This document shows, in pieces, positions 28,866-37,479 of a stretch of 64,000 nt of DNA. The notes beneath the pieces were generated by a model. The model saw only the letters and a list, made by a program, of their open reading frames with translations, was not told where the DNA came from and made no database searches. The translations under genes and the position numbers were made by a program. Each line of letters opens with the position of its first letter. Positions within the stretch are counted from its first letter, which is position 1. Source of the DNA: Comamonas thiooxydans (GTDB lineage Bacteria; Pseudomonadota; Gammaproteobacteria; Burkholderiales; Burkholderiaceae_C); contig NZ_AP026738.1 in the NCBI RefSeq assembly GCF_002157685.2, positions 3,162,001 to 3,226,000 on the forward strand, in the 5' to 3' direction.

Positions 28866-30410
28866 CTACCGGAACACGCCAATCGCTTCCACAAGATTTT
28901 TCACCTGCCATTGCATGCTGCTGGAAGCCTGCGCCCCCTGGGTCACCAGTTGCGCGTTCTGCTGCGTCAGATAGTCCATGTCCGCCACCGACTTCCCTAC
29001 CTGGCTGATCTCCTCGCTTTGTTCGCGCGTGGCCTTGCTGATCTCGGCAATGAAGTCCGCCACGCTGCGGGCCTGAGAGACGATATCCCCGATATTGCTC
29101 CCCGCATCGCTGACCACCAGAGAGCCCGCCTCGATGGTGGCCGTGCTGGCCTGAATCAGCGCCTTGATCTCCTTGGCTGCATCGGCGCTGCGCTGCGCCA
29201 GGGCCCTCACCTCGCCGGCAACGACGGCAAACCCCCTGCCATGCTCGCCGGCACGGGCGGCCTCCACGGCCGCATTCAGCGCCAGCAAATTGGTTTGAAA
29301 CGCTATGCTGTCAATCACGCCGACGATGTCGGCAATGCGGCGGGAGTTGGCCGTAATCGACTCCATGGTGGAGACGATCTGATCCATGGACTGCCCCCCG
29401 CGCAAGGCCGCCGCGCTGGCTTCGCTGGCCAGCACACCGGCTTTTTGTGCCGTATCGGCGCTGGATTGAACCCGGGCCGTGATCTGCTCCATGGAGGCCG
29501 AGGTCTGGGCCACATTCACCGCCAGTTGCTCCGTCTGCCCGTGCAGATAGCTGTTGCCCTGCTCGATCTCGTTACAGGCCTGCTGAACATTCAGAGCTTG
29601 CTGGTTCACATCGTCCACCAGCCAGCGGAACATGAGACCGATCTGGTTGACCGTGCGCAGCGTGGTGCCGATTTCATCCGTGCGCTGCAAGTATTCCGTC
29701 TGCCGGTTGTTGCCGGTTGCCACGTTCAGCGACTGACGCTTGAGCAGCTCCAGCGGCGTGGCGAACTGGCTCTCGAGCAATAGCGTCATCACCATCAGGG
29801 CCACCGTCATGAAGGCCGCCATCGACAGGAACTGCATCTGGCTTTGGCCCAGCAGCCAGGCGCCGAGCACCAGGGCGCCCCACAAGGCCAGCGAGTTCAG
29901 GCGAATGCGCCGGCGCACCCCCATGTGCCGCCAGATCGAAAGCAGCTTCCCCAGCCCCTTCCTGGAGACTATGCCTTTGTGCAGCTCGGGGGCTGAACCG
30001 CCCTTGTCGTGCATGGACTCGTACAGCTTTTGCGCCGCCTCGACCTCTTTGCGCTCGGGCTGTGTCCGCACGGACATATAGCCCTTGGCCTTGTCATTGC
30101 GGATGATGGGAATGGCATTGGCGCGAACCCAGTAGTGGTCCCCGTTCTTGCGCCGGTTCTTGACCAGTGCGCTCCAGGGCTCGCCGCTTTTGAGGGTGGC
30201 CCACATGTCGGCAAAAGCGGCCGGGGGCATGTCCGGGTGGCGCACCAGATTGTGCGTCTGGCCGAGGATCTCTTGCGGCTCGAAGCCGCTGACCTCCATG
30301 AACGCCTGATTGGCATATTTGATGTAGCTCTCCGTGTCCGTGGTGGACATCAGAGTCGCGTGCTCATCAAAGCTGTACTCCCGCTGAGTTACCGGTGCGT
30401 TCACTCTCAT
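28866..30410 (-). CDS. Aer-like PAS chemoreceptor
   Basis: A protein of 514 residues, close to E. coli Aer in length and layout. The N-terminal PAS domain (about 10-125) contains [14 protein letters not shown] and the [17 protein letters not shown] segment typical of Aer. A hydrophobic hairpin lies at about 170-210. The signalling domain (about 260-510) carries the MCP hairpin [20 protein letters not shown], then [12 protein letters not shown]. It likely senses redox or oxygen through a bound FAD and signals to CheA/CheW. No methylation-site signature was examined. Confidence 0.9.
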   Translation of the reverse strand: MRVNAPVTQREYSFDEHATLMSTTDTESYIKYANQAFMEVSGFEPQEILGQTHNLVRHPDMPPAAFADMWATLKSGEPWSALVKNRRKNGDHYWVRANAIPIIRNDKAKGYMSVRTQPERKEVEAAQKLYESMHDKGGSAPELHKGIVSRKGLGKLLSIWRHMGVRRRIRLNSLALWGALVLGAWLLGQSQMQFLSMAAFMTVALMVMTLLLESQFATPLELLKRQSLNVATGNNRQTEYLQRTDEIGTTLRTVNQIGLMFRWLVDDVNQQALNVQQACNEIEQGNSYLHGQTEQLAVNVAQTSASMEQITARVQSSADTAQKAGVLASEASAAALRGGQSMDQIVSTMESITANSRRIADIVGVIDSIAFQTNLLALNAAVEAARAGEHGRGFAVVAGEVRALAQRSADAAKEIKALIQASTATIEAGSLVVSDAGSNIGDIVSQARSVADFIAEISKATREQSEEISQVGKSVADMDYLTQQNAQLVTQGAQASSSMQWQVKNLVEAIGVFR

Positions 30411-30564
30411 ATGTGCCTTCTGTAGTCAATGGCCTGACAAAACGAGATGCCGCCCAGTTGGAGTGAAGCCGGTACGCCTTGGGCACCCATGCGATCGCTC
30501 GTTGAGCGCTTGTTCGTGTCAAGTACTTACATATTCATTGACTTGTTTCATTTTTTGAATAGAT

Positions 30565-30607
30565 ATCAGATCTGATGTATCGAACTAGCATCGAATCAGA
30601 TCTGATT
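30565..30607. promoter_or_regulatory. Twin 12-bp palindromes upstream of the MHYT gene
   Basis: ATCAGATCTGAT occurs at 30565-30576 and again at 30595-30606, exactly 30 bp apart (about three helical turns). The second copy is extended to 14 bp (A...T). They lie in an AT-rich gap between the divergent Aer-like and MHYT genes and look like a pair of operators for an unidentified regulator. Confidence 0.75.
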
Positions 30608-30697
30608 CACAAAATCACCTTGAAGGCTTTGAATTAATTTGATACAAGTCAATTTATAAATTCTGGATTCTTCTTGTTCGGCAACTAGGAGAGGCTC

Positions 30698-31471
30698 ATG
30701 GATGCAATGGTCAGCACCGGCTACAGCATGGAATTGGTTGTACTGTCGTACGCGATTTCAATGATTGGCGCCTTCATTGCGCTGATCTCCGCCAAGCGAC
30801 TTGAGCCGAAGGTTGATGACCGCCAGACCTATCTGATGAGCCTCGGCAGCACAGGGATTGCTCTTGGCGGCATTGGCGTATGGTCGATGCATTTCATTGC
30901 CATGCTTGCGCTGCGCATGGACCTTGGGACCGGCTACTCGATATGGGAGACCGGCGTGTCGCTCATTGCCGCAGTGGCAATCTCGGCTCTGGCTTTTCAT
31001 ATCGTGGCTCACAATCCGCGCAGCATTGGTCGCTTGCTTTTGGCGGGATCAATGCTTGGGCTGGGCGCCGTTGTCATGCACTACCTAGGCATGTATGGCA
31101 TGCGTTTTGGAGGCCACCTGGAGTGGGACTATGAGCGAATCGCCATGTCTGTGCTTATTGCTCTCGTGGCTGCAACTGCGGCGCTGTGGCTGGCATTTCA
31201 CACCGAAAAGACAAGCATGCGCCTGCTTGCCGCGGCGGTCATGGCCCTTGCCGTTTGTGCCATGCACTACACAGGCATGAGTGCGGCCGAGTTCATTTGC
31301 ACGACGGAAAATCGCCTTGCGATTCCTTCGGGAAGGTATGTGCTTAGCGCACTTGGACTGCCGATGGTAGTGGCTGTACTGGCCCTGGGCATGTCGATGG
31401 TTCTGCTGATGGACTTGGCGCTGGTATCTTTCCAAAAGAGCAGCACAAGAGCAGGCATCCCTCGCAAATGA
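30698..31471 (+). CDS. MHYT-domain membrane sensor
   Basis: A protein of 257 residues with seven hydrophobic segments. The three MHYT repeats are visible: WSMHFIAMLALRM (near 68), VVMHYLGMYGMRF (near 127) and CAMHYTGMSAAEF (near 189). These His/Met motifs are proposed to bind copper and sense oxygen, CO or NO. It ends shortly after the seventh helix, with no GGDEF, EAL or kinase domain attached, so any output must be through a partner. The upstream twin palindromes suggest its own regulation. Confidence 0.92.
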   Translation: MDAMVSTGYSMELVVLSYAISMIGAFIALISAKRLEPKVDDRQTYLMSLGSTGIALGGIGVWSMHFIAMLALRMDLGTGYSIWETGVSLIAAVAISALAFHIVAHNPRSIGRLLLAGSMLGLGAVVMHYLGMYGMRFGGHLEWDYERIAMSVLIALVAATAALWLAFHTEKTSMRLLAAAVMALAVCAMHYTGMSAAEFICTTENRLAIPSGRYVLSALGLPMVVAVLALGMSMVLLMDLALVSFQKSSTRAGIPRK

Positions 31472-31697
31472 ATTGGGGCAGCAGACTGGTGCCCCTTGTT
31501 ATGGAGCTTACTTCCCATTGCGCCACCATAAATCTCGACCTGTCTCGTTGGCATGTGTCGCCCGATGACGAGCAATCGGCCCGTTGATCACCACTCCGAC
31601 TCTGTCTGCAAGGAATAGCTTCTGGGTACCTCGCTTGAGACAAACACGATACCGGCACCAACCGCATCTATGCAACGCTGAAAAGTAAGAGGCAATC

Positions 31698-32096
31698 TTG
31701 AAACACCTGCTCGGATGTTTTCTCTACCACAGTGAAATCGCCAGTGACGCCAGTACGAGCTGTGTCGCAGATATCACCAGAGTCTCACGCCGCTTCAATG
31801 AGGCCCATGGGATCACAGGGATCCTGATTTTTGACGGCCAGCGCTTCGTCCAATACATGGAGGGCCCTCAGCAGCAGGTGATTGCATTGGCCAAAAAGAT
31901 ATCGCTGGACAATCGCCATACCAATTTCACTCCGCAGCACGAGGCAAGAGGTATAACGAGTCGCCTTTTCTCCGGTTGGACCATGGCTTACCTCTCGGTA
32001 GATGATGCCGAGCCGTTGGCCCAAATGTGGGTTGTCGACGGAGATGCCGCGATGAGTTGCCTGCAGCAACTATTGCCAATGCTGGATGCTGCCTAG
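31698..32096 (+). CDS. BLUF-domain blue-light sensor
   Basis: A protein of 132 residues that is nearly all BLUF domain, a flavin-binding blue-light receptor. The conserved Tyr10 (GCFLYHSE), the NEAHGITGILIFDGQRFVQY segment with the key Gln, and the EGP after it are all present. AAGAGG lies before a TTG start at 31698. There is no effector domain, so it should act through a protein partner. The 226 nt before it show nothing clear. Confidence 0.85.
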   Translation: MKHLLGCFLYHSEIASDASTSCVADITRVSRRFNEAHGITGILIFDGQRFVQYMEGPQQQVIALAKKISLDNRHTNFTPQHEARGITSRLFSGWTMAYLSVDDAEPLAQMWVVDGDAAMSCLQQLLPMLDAA

Positions 32097-32154
32097 CAGC
32101 GTCCATTCAAACTCCTTGTTGCTGAAGCACTCTGATTTCCGCAGATTCAAAGAT

Positions 32155-32188
32155 CGTTCCGAGACGGCCGCCTGCCGGCCGGCAACGG
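32155..32188. repeat. Short dispersed repeat, GAGACGGTCGCC family
   Basis: TTCCGAGACGGCCGCCTGCC and following bases match the copies at 28805, 45733 and 58952. It lies between the BLUF gene and the convergent DUF2750 gene. Confidence 0.65.
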
Positions 32189-32207
32189 AATTTCAACCTG
32201 CTTTCAT

Positions 32208-32609
32208 TCACTCCATGCAAGACAGTTCTTCCTCAATATCGCTTTGCAACTGGCGCGGTGAAACGACTACCCCCTGCATTGCAGGCGTTGGGAATACAGC
32301 CGCAAGCATGCCGTCCTTTTCCATGCCGGGAAGCCAACGACTCAGAAAATGGTGAATATCGATGCTTGCCGGGGTATTGCCGGCCCATTCGCCAACTGCA
32401 CAAGCAATCGCGTAATCGGGATGTGACCAAAAGGGGGCCACAGGATTTCCGTTGCTGTACGAGGCTGTCACCCATCCCCCCTCATTCCTCAGTCCCCACA
32501 CCAATTGCCAGTCCGATACTCGGCCGATGAAATGCCGATAACGCTGATGACTGGCAAGTGCCGATACCGCTTGGAACTGTTGTCGGTTGAGTGGATAAGA
32601 CTTTTCCAT
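32208..32609 (-). CDS. DUF2750 protein
   Basis: A protein of 133 residues matching DUF2750: WQLVWGLRNEGGWVTASYSN, then PVAPFWSHPDYAIACAVGEW, HHFLSRWLPGMEKDG and AVFPTPAMQGVVVSP. It is cytoplasmic. The start at 32609 (MEKSYPLNRQQFQAVS) was chosen by similarity; the frame runs on upstream without meaning. Some DUF2750 proteins lie beside toxin immunity genes, as here (Imm10-like gene next but one). Function unproven. Confidence 0.82.
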   Translation of the reverse strand: MEKSYPLNRQQFQAVSALASHQRYRHFIGRVSDWQLVWGLRNEGGWVTASYSNGNPVAPFWSHPDYAIACAVGEWAGNTPASIDIHHFLSRWLPGMEKDGMLAAVFPTPAMQGVVVSPRQLQSDIEEELSCME

Positions 32610-32976
32610 GTGAGAACTGGCGCCGGATGAATGAGGCATTCTGTCAACAGGTTGGAGCCGGAGCTCTAGTCGCTTCGGCAATGATGAACTGGCGATAGCG
32701 CCGATGCATATCCCATCTGTGAATCGAACAGCGGCCGCCACAACCACATACGACCGGAAGCGGGCTGCCAGCAGATTTTCTTCTTGACCGCGTTGAGTCC
32801 AGATCCGCCATCCCGTCTCAGATACCCGACCACCACCGCCCTGCTCGGCCCTACGCTCATGGCGGCCGACAGCCAGTCGTACCGGTAATGGGTACCATGA
32901 CCATCAAGGCTGCGGCGCATCCACCCTGCCCTTGATGACGCATCCGAACCGAAGGGTCCGGACCCCTTCGCCACAC
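32610..32976. other. Intergenic stretch
   Basis: About 365 nt between two minus-strand genes. Open frames exist but lack ribosome-binding sites and family features. A GACCGGAAGCGGGCTGCC stretch near 32752 resembles the other short repeats but is too diverged to call. Confidence 0.45.
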
Positions 32977-33399
32977 CTATTCGGCCCCGATAGCCTGGCC
33001 ATCCGTCATCTCGAAGCAACTCTCCCCGGCAAAGATATTCGTCAAGGCGGCTTTCAGTTCCTCGTACTCGCCGGCCGAAAGATCAAAGGCGATCGACATT
33101 TGCTTCAGTTCATCGATGTCCTCCGCCGCCTCGCGCTTGAACGTGACGTCCGCACCGGTACGCTTCAGTACAAACCGCTCAATGCCGCCATAGCGAGCTC
33201 TCTGCTGCCCACACCACTCGACATGGTAGGTATTCATGCCCAGTTCTTCATCCTGCTCGTCCTCATCCTCTTCGAAGGAGCGTTGGAGCATCAGGTAATG
33301 CTCGGTGCCGTGCTTCTTGTCGGCGAAGCCGACAAGAAGGCAGAAGTGCTCCGGATCTTTTGTGGCGATGCAGGCTGCGCGAAAGGAGAGAGTGTTCAT
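32977..33399 (-). CDS. Imm10-like immunity protein
   Basis: A protein of 140 residues: ATKDPEHFCLLVGFADKKHG, EHYLMLQRSFEEDEDEQDEE, NTYHVEWCGQQ, YGGIERFVLKR and FDLSAGEYEELKAALTNIF. The order of these blocks resembles the Imm10 immunity family of contact-dependent toxin systems. It is acidic and cytoplasmic. No toxin gene is adjacent, so it would be an orphan. The assignment is from pattern memory only. Confidence 0.65.
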   Translation of the reverse strand: MNTLSFRAACIATKDPEHFCLLVGFADKKHGTEHYLMLQRSFEEDEDEQDEELGMNTYHVEWCGQQRARYGGIERFVLKRTGADVTFKREAAEDIDELKQMSIAFDLSAGEYEELKAALTNIFAGESCFEMTDGQAIGAE

Positions 33400-33547
33400 T
33401 TGGGTGTTCTTGAGGGTTCAGGGCGGCGACAGGCCCTATGCCGGGAAGGCCCTGGTCACGAGCGCCGTGGATCGACTGGCAGCTGTCTCCCGGCGTTTGC
33501 AGCACATGTGCTACAACGGCTTCATTGCTACTTGACTTACTCGGTTG

Positions 33548-34021
33548 ATGAGCCTCGACGCACCGACTCGACTACTGGCTGCTCCAAGATGGATGATGGT
33601 TATTGGCGGAGCAGCCGTGATGTTCTGTGGACAGATTATCTGGGTCCTTCTTACGACCTGGTCCATAGGGCCGGTGCCACCAGGCTCAAACCCGATGGCC
33701 AAATACCCTGCAGGTATTCAGTTCATGGTCGGGGTAGTGATGATGCCATTCATCGAGACGCTTGCAGGGCAATGGCTGCCAATTCAGGTAACCCGTCGTC
33801 TGCTGACATCCTCATGGTGGATTGCCGGACTGGTCTCCGTGATCGTATTCACTGTGCTGCATGGCTACACAGACCGCTTCGCAGTCACCATCTTGCTCGG
33901 AGCCATAGTGCTTTCTGCCGTTTTCACCATAGAGGCGAAAAGGAATGGGAGACCTATCCTTTGCACATACCTCACTCATGCGGCTGCAAACTCAATGGTC
34001 TTCAGCCTTCAGTTCCTCTGA
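33548..34021 (+). CDS. CPBP-family membrane protease homologue
   Basis: A protein of 157 residues with four or five membrane helices. Motifs of the CPBP (Abi/Rce1-like) intramembrane protease family are present in order: PFIETLAGQ at the usual EExxxR position, VFTVLHGY (second motif His) and YLTHAAANSM (third motif His and Asn). The first motif has a single Glu instead of EE and lacks the usual Arg, so activity is uncertain. ATG at 33548 was chosen over TTG 33545. Confidence 0.75.
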   Translation: MSLDAPTRLLAAPRWMMVIGGAAVMFCGQIIWVLLTTWSIGPVPPGSNPMAKYPAGIQFMVGVVMMPFIETLAGQWLPIQVTRRLLTSSWWIAGLVSVIVFTVLHGYTDRFAVTILLGAIVLSAVFTIEAKRNGRPILCTYLTHAAANSMVFSLQFL

Positions 34022-34027
34022 CGTAGG

Positions 34028-34398
34028 TCAGCTCAGGGTCATGTGCAGCCGCTGCTTTCGGCCTGAAACGGCCGCCCACGCGGAAAACCTGGCAGCAGAA
34101 GAGCCAGCGGGCATCAATTGATGACCCCGATGCAAAAGACAGCGAGTTACTGCCTCATCGATGACAGACATCGGTACCGGATCAGCAATGATAGATTCGA
34201 TACAAGCCATCTTCACAACTCCGGCTGCAACATCCAGGCTGCACAATGCGCCTGAATAATCTGGCAAACCATCGACAGTGAACGGCTCAATGGCTCGTCC
34301 TTGCGCAACACCATTCATGGCCATCGCGGAATCACGGCATAACCCAGGCCTATGGCCGCCATCTCCTTAAGCGCTTCGACGCTGTCAAGCTCCATCTA
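34028..34398 (-). pseudogene. LysR-type regulator C-terminal fragment
   Basis: From 34398 the frame reads [20 protein letters not shown] then VIPR, typical of the late substrate-binding domain of LysR proteins. It stops, and an overlapping frame from 34324 continues with NGVAQGRAIEPFTVDGLPDY. No helix-turn-helix remains. The match is short, so the family call is tentative. Confidence 0.4.
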
Positions 34399-34556
34399 AG
34401 GATGCGGTAGTCATGCACAAGGCCTGGACCTGCCGCACGATGGATTGCACCATCGACGCCACCTCCGCCAAGCAGAGACGAATTTGCTGCATTGACAGTC
34501 GCCCCCACATGAAGCTTTGTGATGTCAGAGCAGATGGCATGAAGGCGTGTGGGCAT
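34399..34556 (-). pseudogene. Macro-domain protein, N-terminal fragment
   Basis: The frame begins [20 protein letters not shown] followed by [20 protein letters not shown], the unmistakable ADP-ribose-binding core of YmdB-like macro-domain O-acetyl-ADP-ribose deacetylases. Similarity ends after GPGLVHDYR, and the rest of the domain is missing. It is a remnant of about 50 residues out of roughly 170. Confidence 0.8.
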
Positions 34557-34641
34557 ATCTGTACAGCGAAAGAGCGGGAAGGCAGTTGATGCTGCAATGG
34601 CGAGCCAGGTTTGTAAACGCGTTGCCTGCGTAAGTGCCGAC

Positions 34642-34749
34642 GTGCGATGCAGTTGTGTGCGGGCGCGTCCCCGAAGTGCCTGGAATCAGGAAGATTGCAA
34701 TTTTGAGCGATCGTGACCGTCGCAAAACTTCTGTTTTTGCGAGCATTCG
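34642..34749. repeat. Dispersed intergenic repeat, copy B
   Basis: About 108 nt homologous to 22761-22866 (copy A), in the same orientation and at the same scale. It lies between two gene fragments. Confidence 0.7.
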
Positions 34750-34839
34750 ATTGTCTGCACTGGGTCGATCTGCGGCTTTCGCAGTACGGCCAGAAGCGTA
34801 CTTTCCTGTGATCGATCGCTAGTTTCGGTAAAAGCCTAC

Positions 34840-34970
34840 CGAAGCCAAAAGATCCTGTCCCGAGGACGCTTGTCAGTCCAAGCAGGTATCCATCCGGATC
34901 TTGAACGAGGAACTGCCTTAGTCCGATTTCCTGGTCGCGTGCACACGACCCGCAAGGCATATCCGCCCTC
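34840..34970 (-). pseudogene. VOC-family protein, C-terminal fragment
   Basis: The minus-strand frame contains GLRQFLVQDPDGYLLGLTSV, the conserved last strand of glyoxalase/bleomycin-resistance proteins (R.F.V.DPDGY). The rest of the gene is not present. It is part of the group of fragments between 34.0 and 35.0 kb. Confidence 0.65.
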
Positions 34971-35083
34971 CCGGCAAGCCGAAACTGCCCTATTCCACCC
35001 ACCCTTAAACAAGTTCCTTTGACCTTTAAATTAGACTATTCAAAGTGCTGTAATGGACGGGGTTGCCACTACCGCCCCCGGCC

Positions 35084-35839
35084 ATGAGCAGCCTTTCAGT
35101 AGGATTTTCTGATTTGCAGTCACCATCTTTTGCAGAGGCTGGGCCCGCGGTCCTTGTTCTCCTTCCTGGAATGGATGGCACGGGTGAGCTTTTCGCACCG
35201 TTCGTTGCCGCATTCGCGAAGACGACGCCCATCGTCATGGTGAGCTATCCAACTTCTGGTCCGCCACAAACCTATACCGGTTTGACGAAGCTCGCCGCAT
35301 CGGCCTTGCCACCCGAAGGCCGTTTGGTCTTGTTGGGAGAGTCTTTCTCGGGGCCCATTGCCATTTCGCTGGCAGCGGCATACCCGGGGCGCGTTGTAGG
35401 CGTTGTTCTGTGCTGCTCGTTCGTGCGCAATCCAAGGCCGGGGCTTCGCTGGCTCAGCGGTCTGGCGACCATGCCAGTACCGCTTCCCCCCACACCAGTA
35501 CTGAACCTGATGCTCCTGGGCCGGTTTGCGACGCCAGGTCTGCGAACTATGCTGCGATCCGCCTTGGCCAAGGTTCAAACGGCGGTTCTGCGTTCAAGGC
35601 TGAGAGCGGTGGTATCCGTAGATGCGCGAGCACATGCCAAAGCAGTTGATGCTCCGGTTCTCTACTTGAAAGGGATACGTGACCGCCTGGTGCCGCAGTC
35701 TGCCGTGACGGATACAAAGCAGTGTTTTCGGAACATAAGAGTTGAAGCATTGGATGCTCCACACTGCCTGCTGCAAGCCATTCCGCAAGAGGCCGCTGCG
35801 GTGGTGGCTGACTTCATTCGAGACGTTGCAACACCATGA
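35084..35839 (+). CDS. Alpha/beta hydrolase
   Basis: A protein of 251 residues: oxyanion motif LLPGMDGTGELF near 28-39, nucleophile elbow GESFSG near 84-89, Asp in KGIRDRLVP near 199 and His in LDAPHCLLQ near 226. It resembles small esterases or lysophospholipase-like proteins. ATG 35084 was chosen as start. It stands alone, so the substrate is unknown. Confidence 0.85.
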   Translation: MSSLSVGFSDLQSPSFAEAGPAVLVLLPGMDGTGELFAPFVAAFAKTTPIVMVSYPTSGPPQTYTGLTKLAASALPPEGRLVLLGESFSGPIAISLAAAYPGRVVGVVLCCSFVRNPRPGLRWLSGLATMPVPLPPTPVLNLMLLGRFATPGLRTMLRSALAKVQTAVLRSRLRAVVSVDARAHAKAVDAPVLYLKGIRDRLVPQSAVTDTKQCFRNIRVEALDAPHCLLQAIPQEAAAVVADFIRDVATP

Positions 35840-35984
35840 GAGAGTTCGGGAGTGCATGAATAGGGATTCGAGAACGTAGGCCTGGTGCCGGACGCCATGT
35901 CGATCTGGCCTGCACTGGCACGGGCCAGTACCCCCTACGGTCGACACCATACGATTTCAGAGCACCCCGTCGAAATTGAACGCC

Positions 35985-36560
35985 TCACCGAGTGTTGCGA
36001 TAGTGATCTCGGATGAATACGGGCAGATCGTTTGATGGCGGCGTAAAAGGTATCTGGTACATCATGTCGCCGACAAAACCTCGGTGATAAGTACCGTGAT
36101 TCACGATATGCAGAACGATTTGCTCGCGCGTCATGGCACCTTGCCCCCCTCCCACAAACTCGAAATGAACGACTTTCACAAGGTCGTCGTCCGACCAAGT
36201 ATCGACAAGCCCGGTGTACCAGGAGTCCATTTCCTGAACTGCCTTCCAAAGATCGTCAACGGCAGGCGTCTGGTCTGTATTTCGTGCGGTATAGCTGTGT
36301 TTCCTGCCTTGTAAATGGTGCCTGAAGATGTCGTCAACCACATAGACATGGTTCAGCGTATGCACCATGTTTCCGAACCGTGTCGGTCTTTGTCGAAGAG
36401 TCTCGCCTTCCGGTAGTTCCAGTACGTTTTTGAACGTAAGTGTGTTTGCCCAGGCCTTGTAGCGCACCAGCATTTTTAATGTGTCTGCTGCTGATGTGGA
36501 CAGCGTGGTGCGCTCATTCAATGGAGGTGGGCTGTATGGGGCCTGAAAGGTTGTGGACAT
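35985..36560 (-). CDS. DinB-family protein
   Basis: A protein of 191 residues of the DinB/YfiT four-helix family. Three histidines that bind the metal are visible: NHVYVVDDIF (near 70) and HIVNHGTYHRGF (near 149 and 153). The C-terminal DMMYQIPFTPPSNDLPVFI is typical. AAGGA lies upstream of ATG 36560; an in-frame ATG at 36587 is possible. DinB proteins are metal-dependent enzymes, often thiol transferases, but this one has no known substrate. Confidence 0.85.
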   Translation of the reverse strand: MSTTFQAPYSPPPLNERTTLSTSAADTLKMLVRYKAWANTLTFKNVLELPEGETLRQRPTRFGNMVHTLNHVYVVDDIFRHHLQGRKHSYTARNTDQTPAVDDLWKAVQEMDSWYTGLVDTWSDDDLVKVVHFEFVGGGQGAMTREQIVLHIVNHGTYHRGFVGDMMYQIPFTPPSNDLPVFIRDHYRNTR

Positions 36561-36583
36561 GCTTGAAAGTTCCTTGGATGTCT

Positions 36584-36890
36584 TCATGGACTGAGCAGCT
36601 TGCCTTTGACATGGGTGTGTGTCTCGCCGCCGACCCAGACTTGGCCGGAATCATCACGGGCCAGATGAATGCGGCCTTTTCGACCAGTGCAGGTTCCTTG
36701 AGGGGCCACATAGCTGCTCTCGGTTAAACCCACTGCAAACAGCCACTGGGCGAGCAAGGCATTGAGGCTCCCTGTGACCGGGGTCTTCGACGGTGGCGCC
36801 CAGATGGCCGGAGAAGAAGGCTCGTACTTCGTAGGCAGCATCACCGCCTTCGGCATGAGGTCCAATCACGCCGATAAACGAGTGCGATTT
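36584..36890 (-). pseudogene. PhzF-family protein, C-terminal fragment
   Basis: One frame gives SHSFIGVIGPHAEGGDAAYE, VRAFFSGHLGATVEDP; near 36778 the reading moves to another frame with PVTGSLNALLAQWLFAVGLT, then VAPQGTCTGRKGRIHLARDD and WVGGETHTHVKGK. Together they are the C-terminal third of a PhzF-like epimerase with one frameshift. The front two thirds are missing. Confidence 0.78.
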
Positions 36891-36937
36891 GGCTGTCGAT
36901 CATGTCGGCGTCTCCAGCAATACACACCTCCCCTGCA

Positions 36938-37342
36938 CTATGGGTGGAGGTCGGCACGATGAACGATATGGATTTTGTTGCCGTCAGGATCGCGCAGATA
37001 GGCGCCGTAGTAGCCCGCCCCGTAATGAGGACGCGGCCCCGGGGCTCCGGCATCCCTGCCGCCGTGCGCCAGGCCATCGGCGTAGGCGGTGTTCACTGCT
37101 GCTGTTGACGGTGCCAGAAAGGCCGCCATGCTGCCATTGCCGACGGTTGCTGGTTCTCCGTTGTACGGGCTGTAGACATAAAAGCGAGGCAAAGCCGCAT
37201 GCGCGCTTACCCAGCAAAGCGCCGCCGGCCCACCATCGGGCACAACGATCCGCCGCTTCAGGCCAAGCGGTACAAGCACCGCGTCGTAAAAGCGGCCTGA
37301 CCGCTCCAGGTCGCGCGTTCCAACAGTCACGTGGCTGAACAT
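36938..37342 (-). CDS. VOC-family (glyoxalase-like) protein
   Basis: A protein of 134 residues: FSHVTVGTRDLERSGRFYDA at the start, SPYNGEPATVGNGSMAAFLA in the middle and YYGAYLRDPDGNKIHIVHR at the end. This is a single VOC module pair of the glyoxalase fold. GGAG lies 7 nt before ATG 37342. It is divergent from the MocR regulator, with a palindromic site in between, so it is probably that regulator's target. Reaction unknown. Confidence 0.85.
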   Translation of the reverse strand: MFSHVTVGTRDLERSGRFYDAVLVPLGLKRRIVVPDGGPAALCWVSAHAALPRFYVYSPYNGEPATVGNGSMAAFLAPSTAAVNTAYADGLAHGGRDAGAPGPRPHYGAGYYGAYLRDPDGNKIHIVHRADLHP

Positions 37343-37420
37343 CTCGCTCTCCATGCCTTCCGTCATCGCGGCCGGCCGCTTTTCATTAATGGCTGCCATG
37401 CATAGGCGCCTCCATGAACG

Positions 37421-37461
37421 TTACACTATTGAATAATCAAATAGTGTAATGCGACACTATT
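37421..37461. promoter_or_regulatory. MocR-type operator with inverted and direct half-sites
   Basis: TTACACTATT (37421-37430) and AATAGTGTAA (37440-37449) form a perfect 10-bp inverted repeat with a 9-nt spacer. A third half-site, ACACTATT, follows at 37454-37461 as a direct repeat. MocR/PdxR regulators are known to bind such sets of inverted and direct repeats. The site lies between the VOC gene and the MocR gene. Confidence 0.82.
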
Positions 37462-37479
37462 TTTATTGAGACCGCAAAC

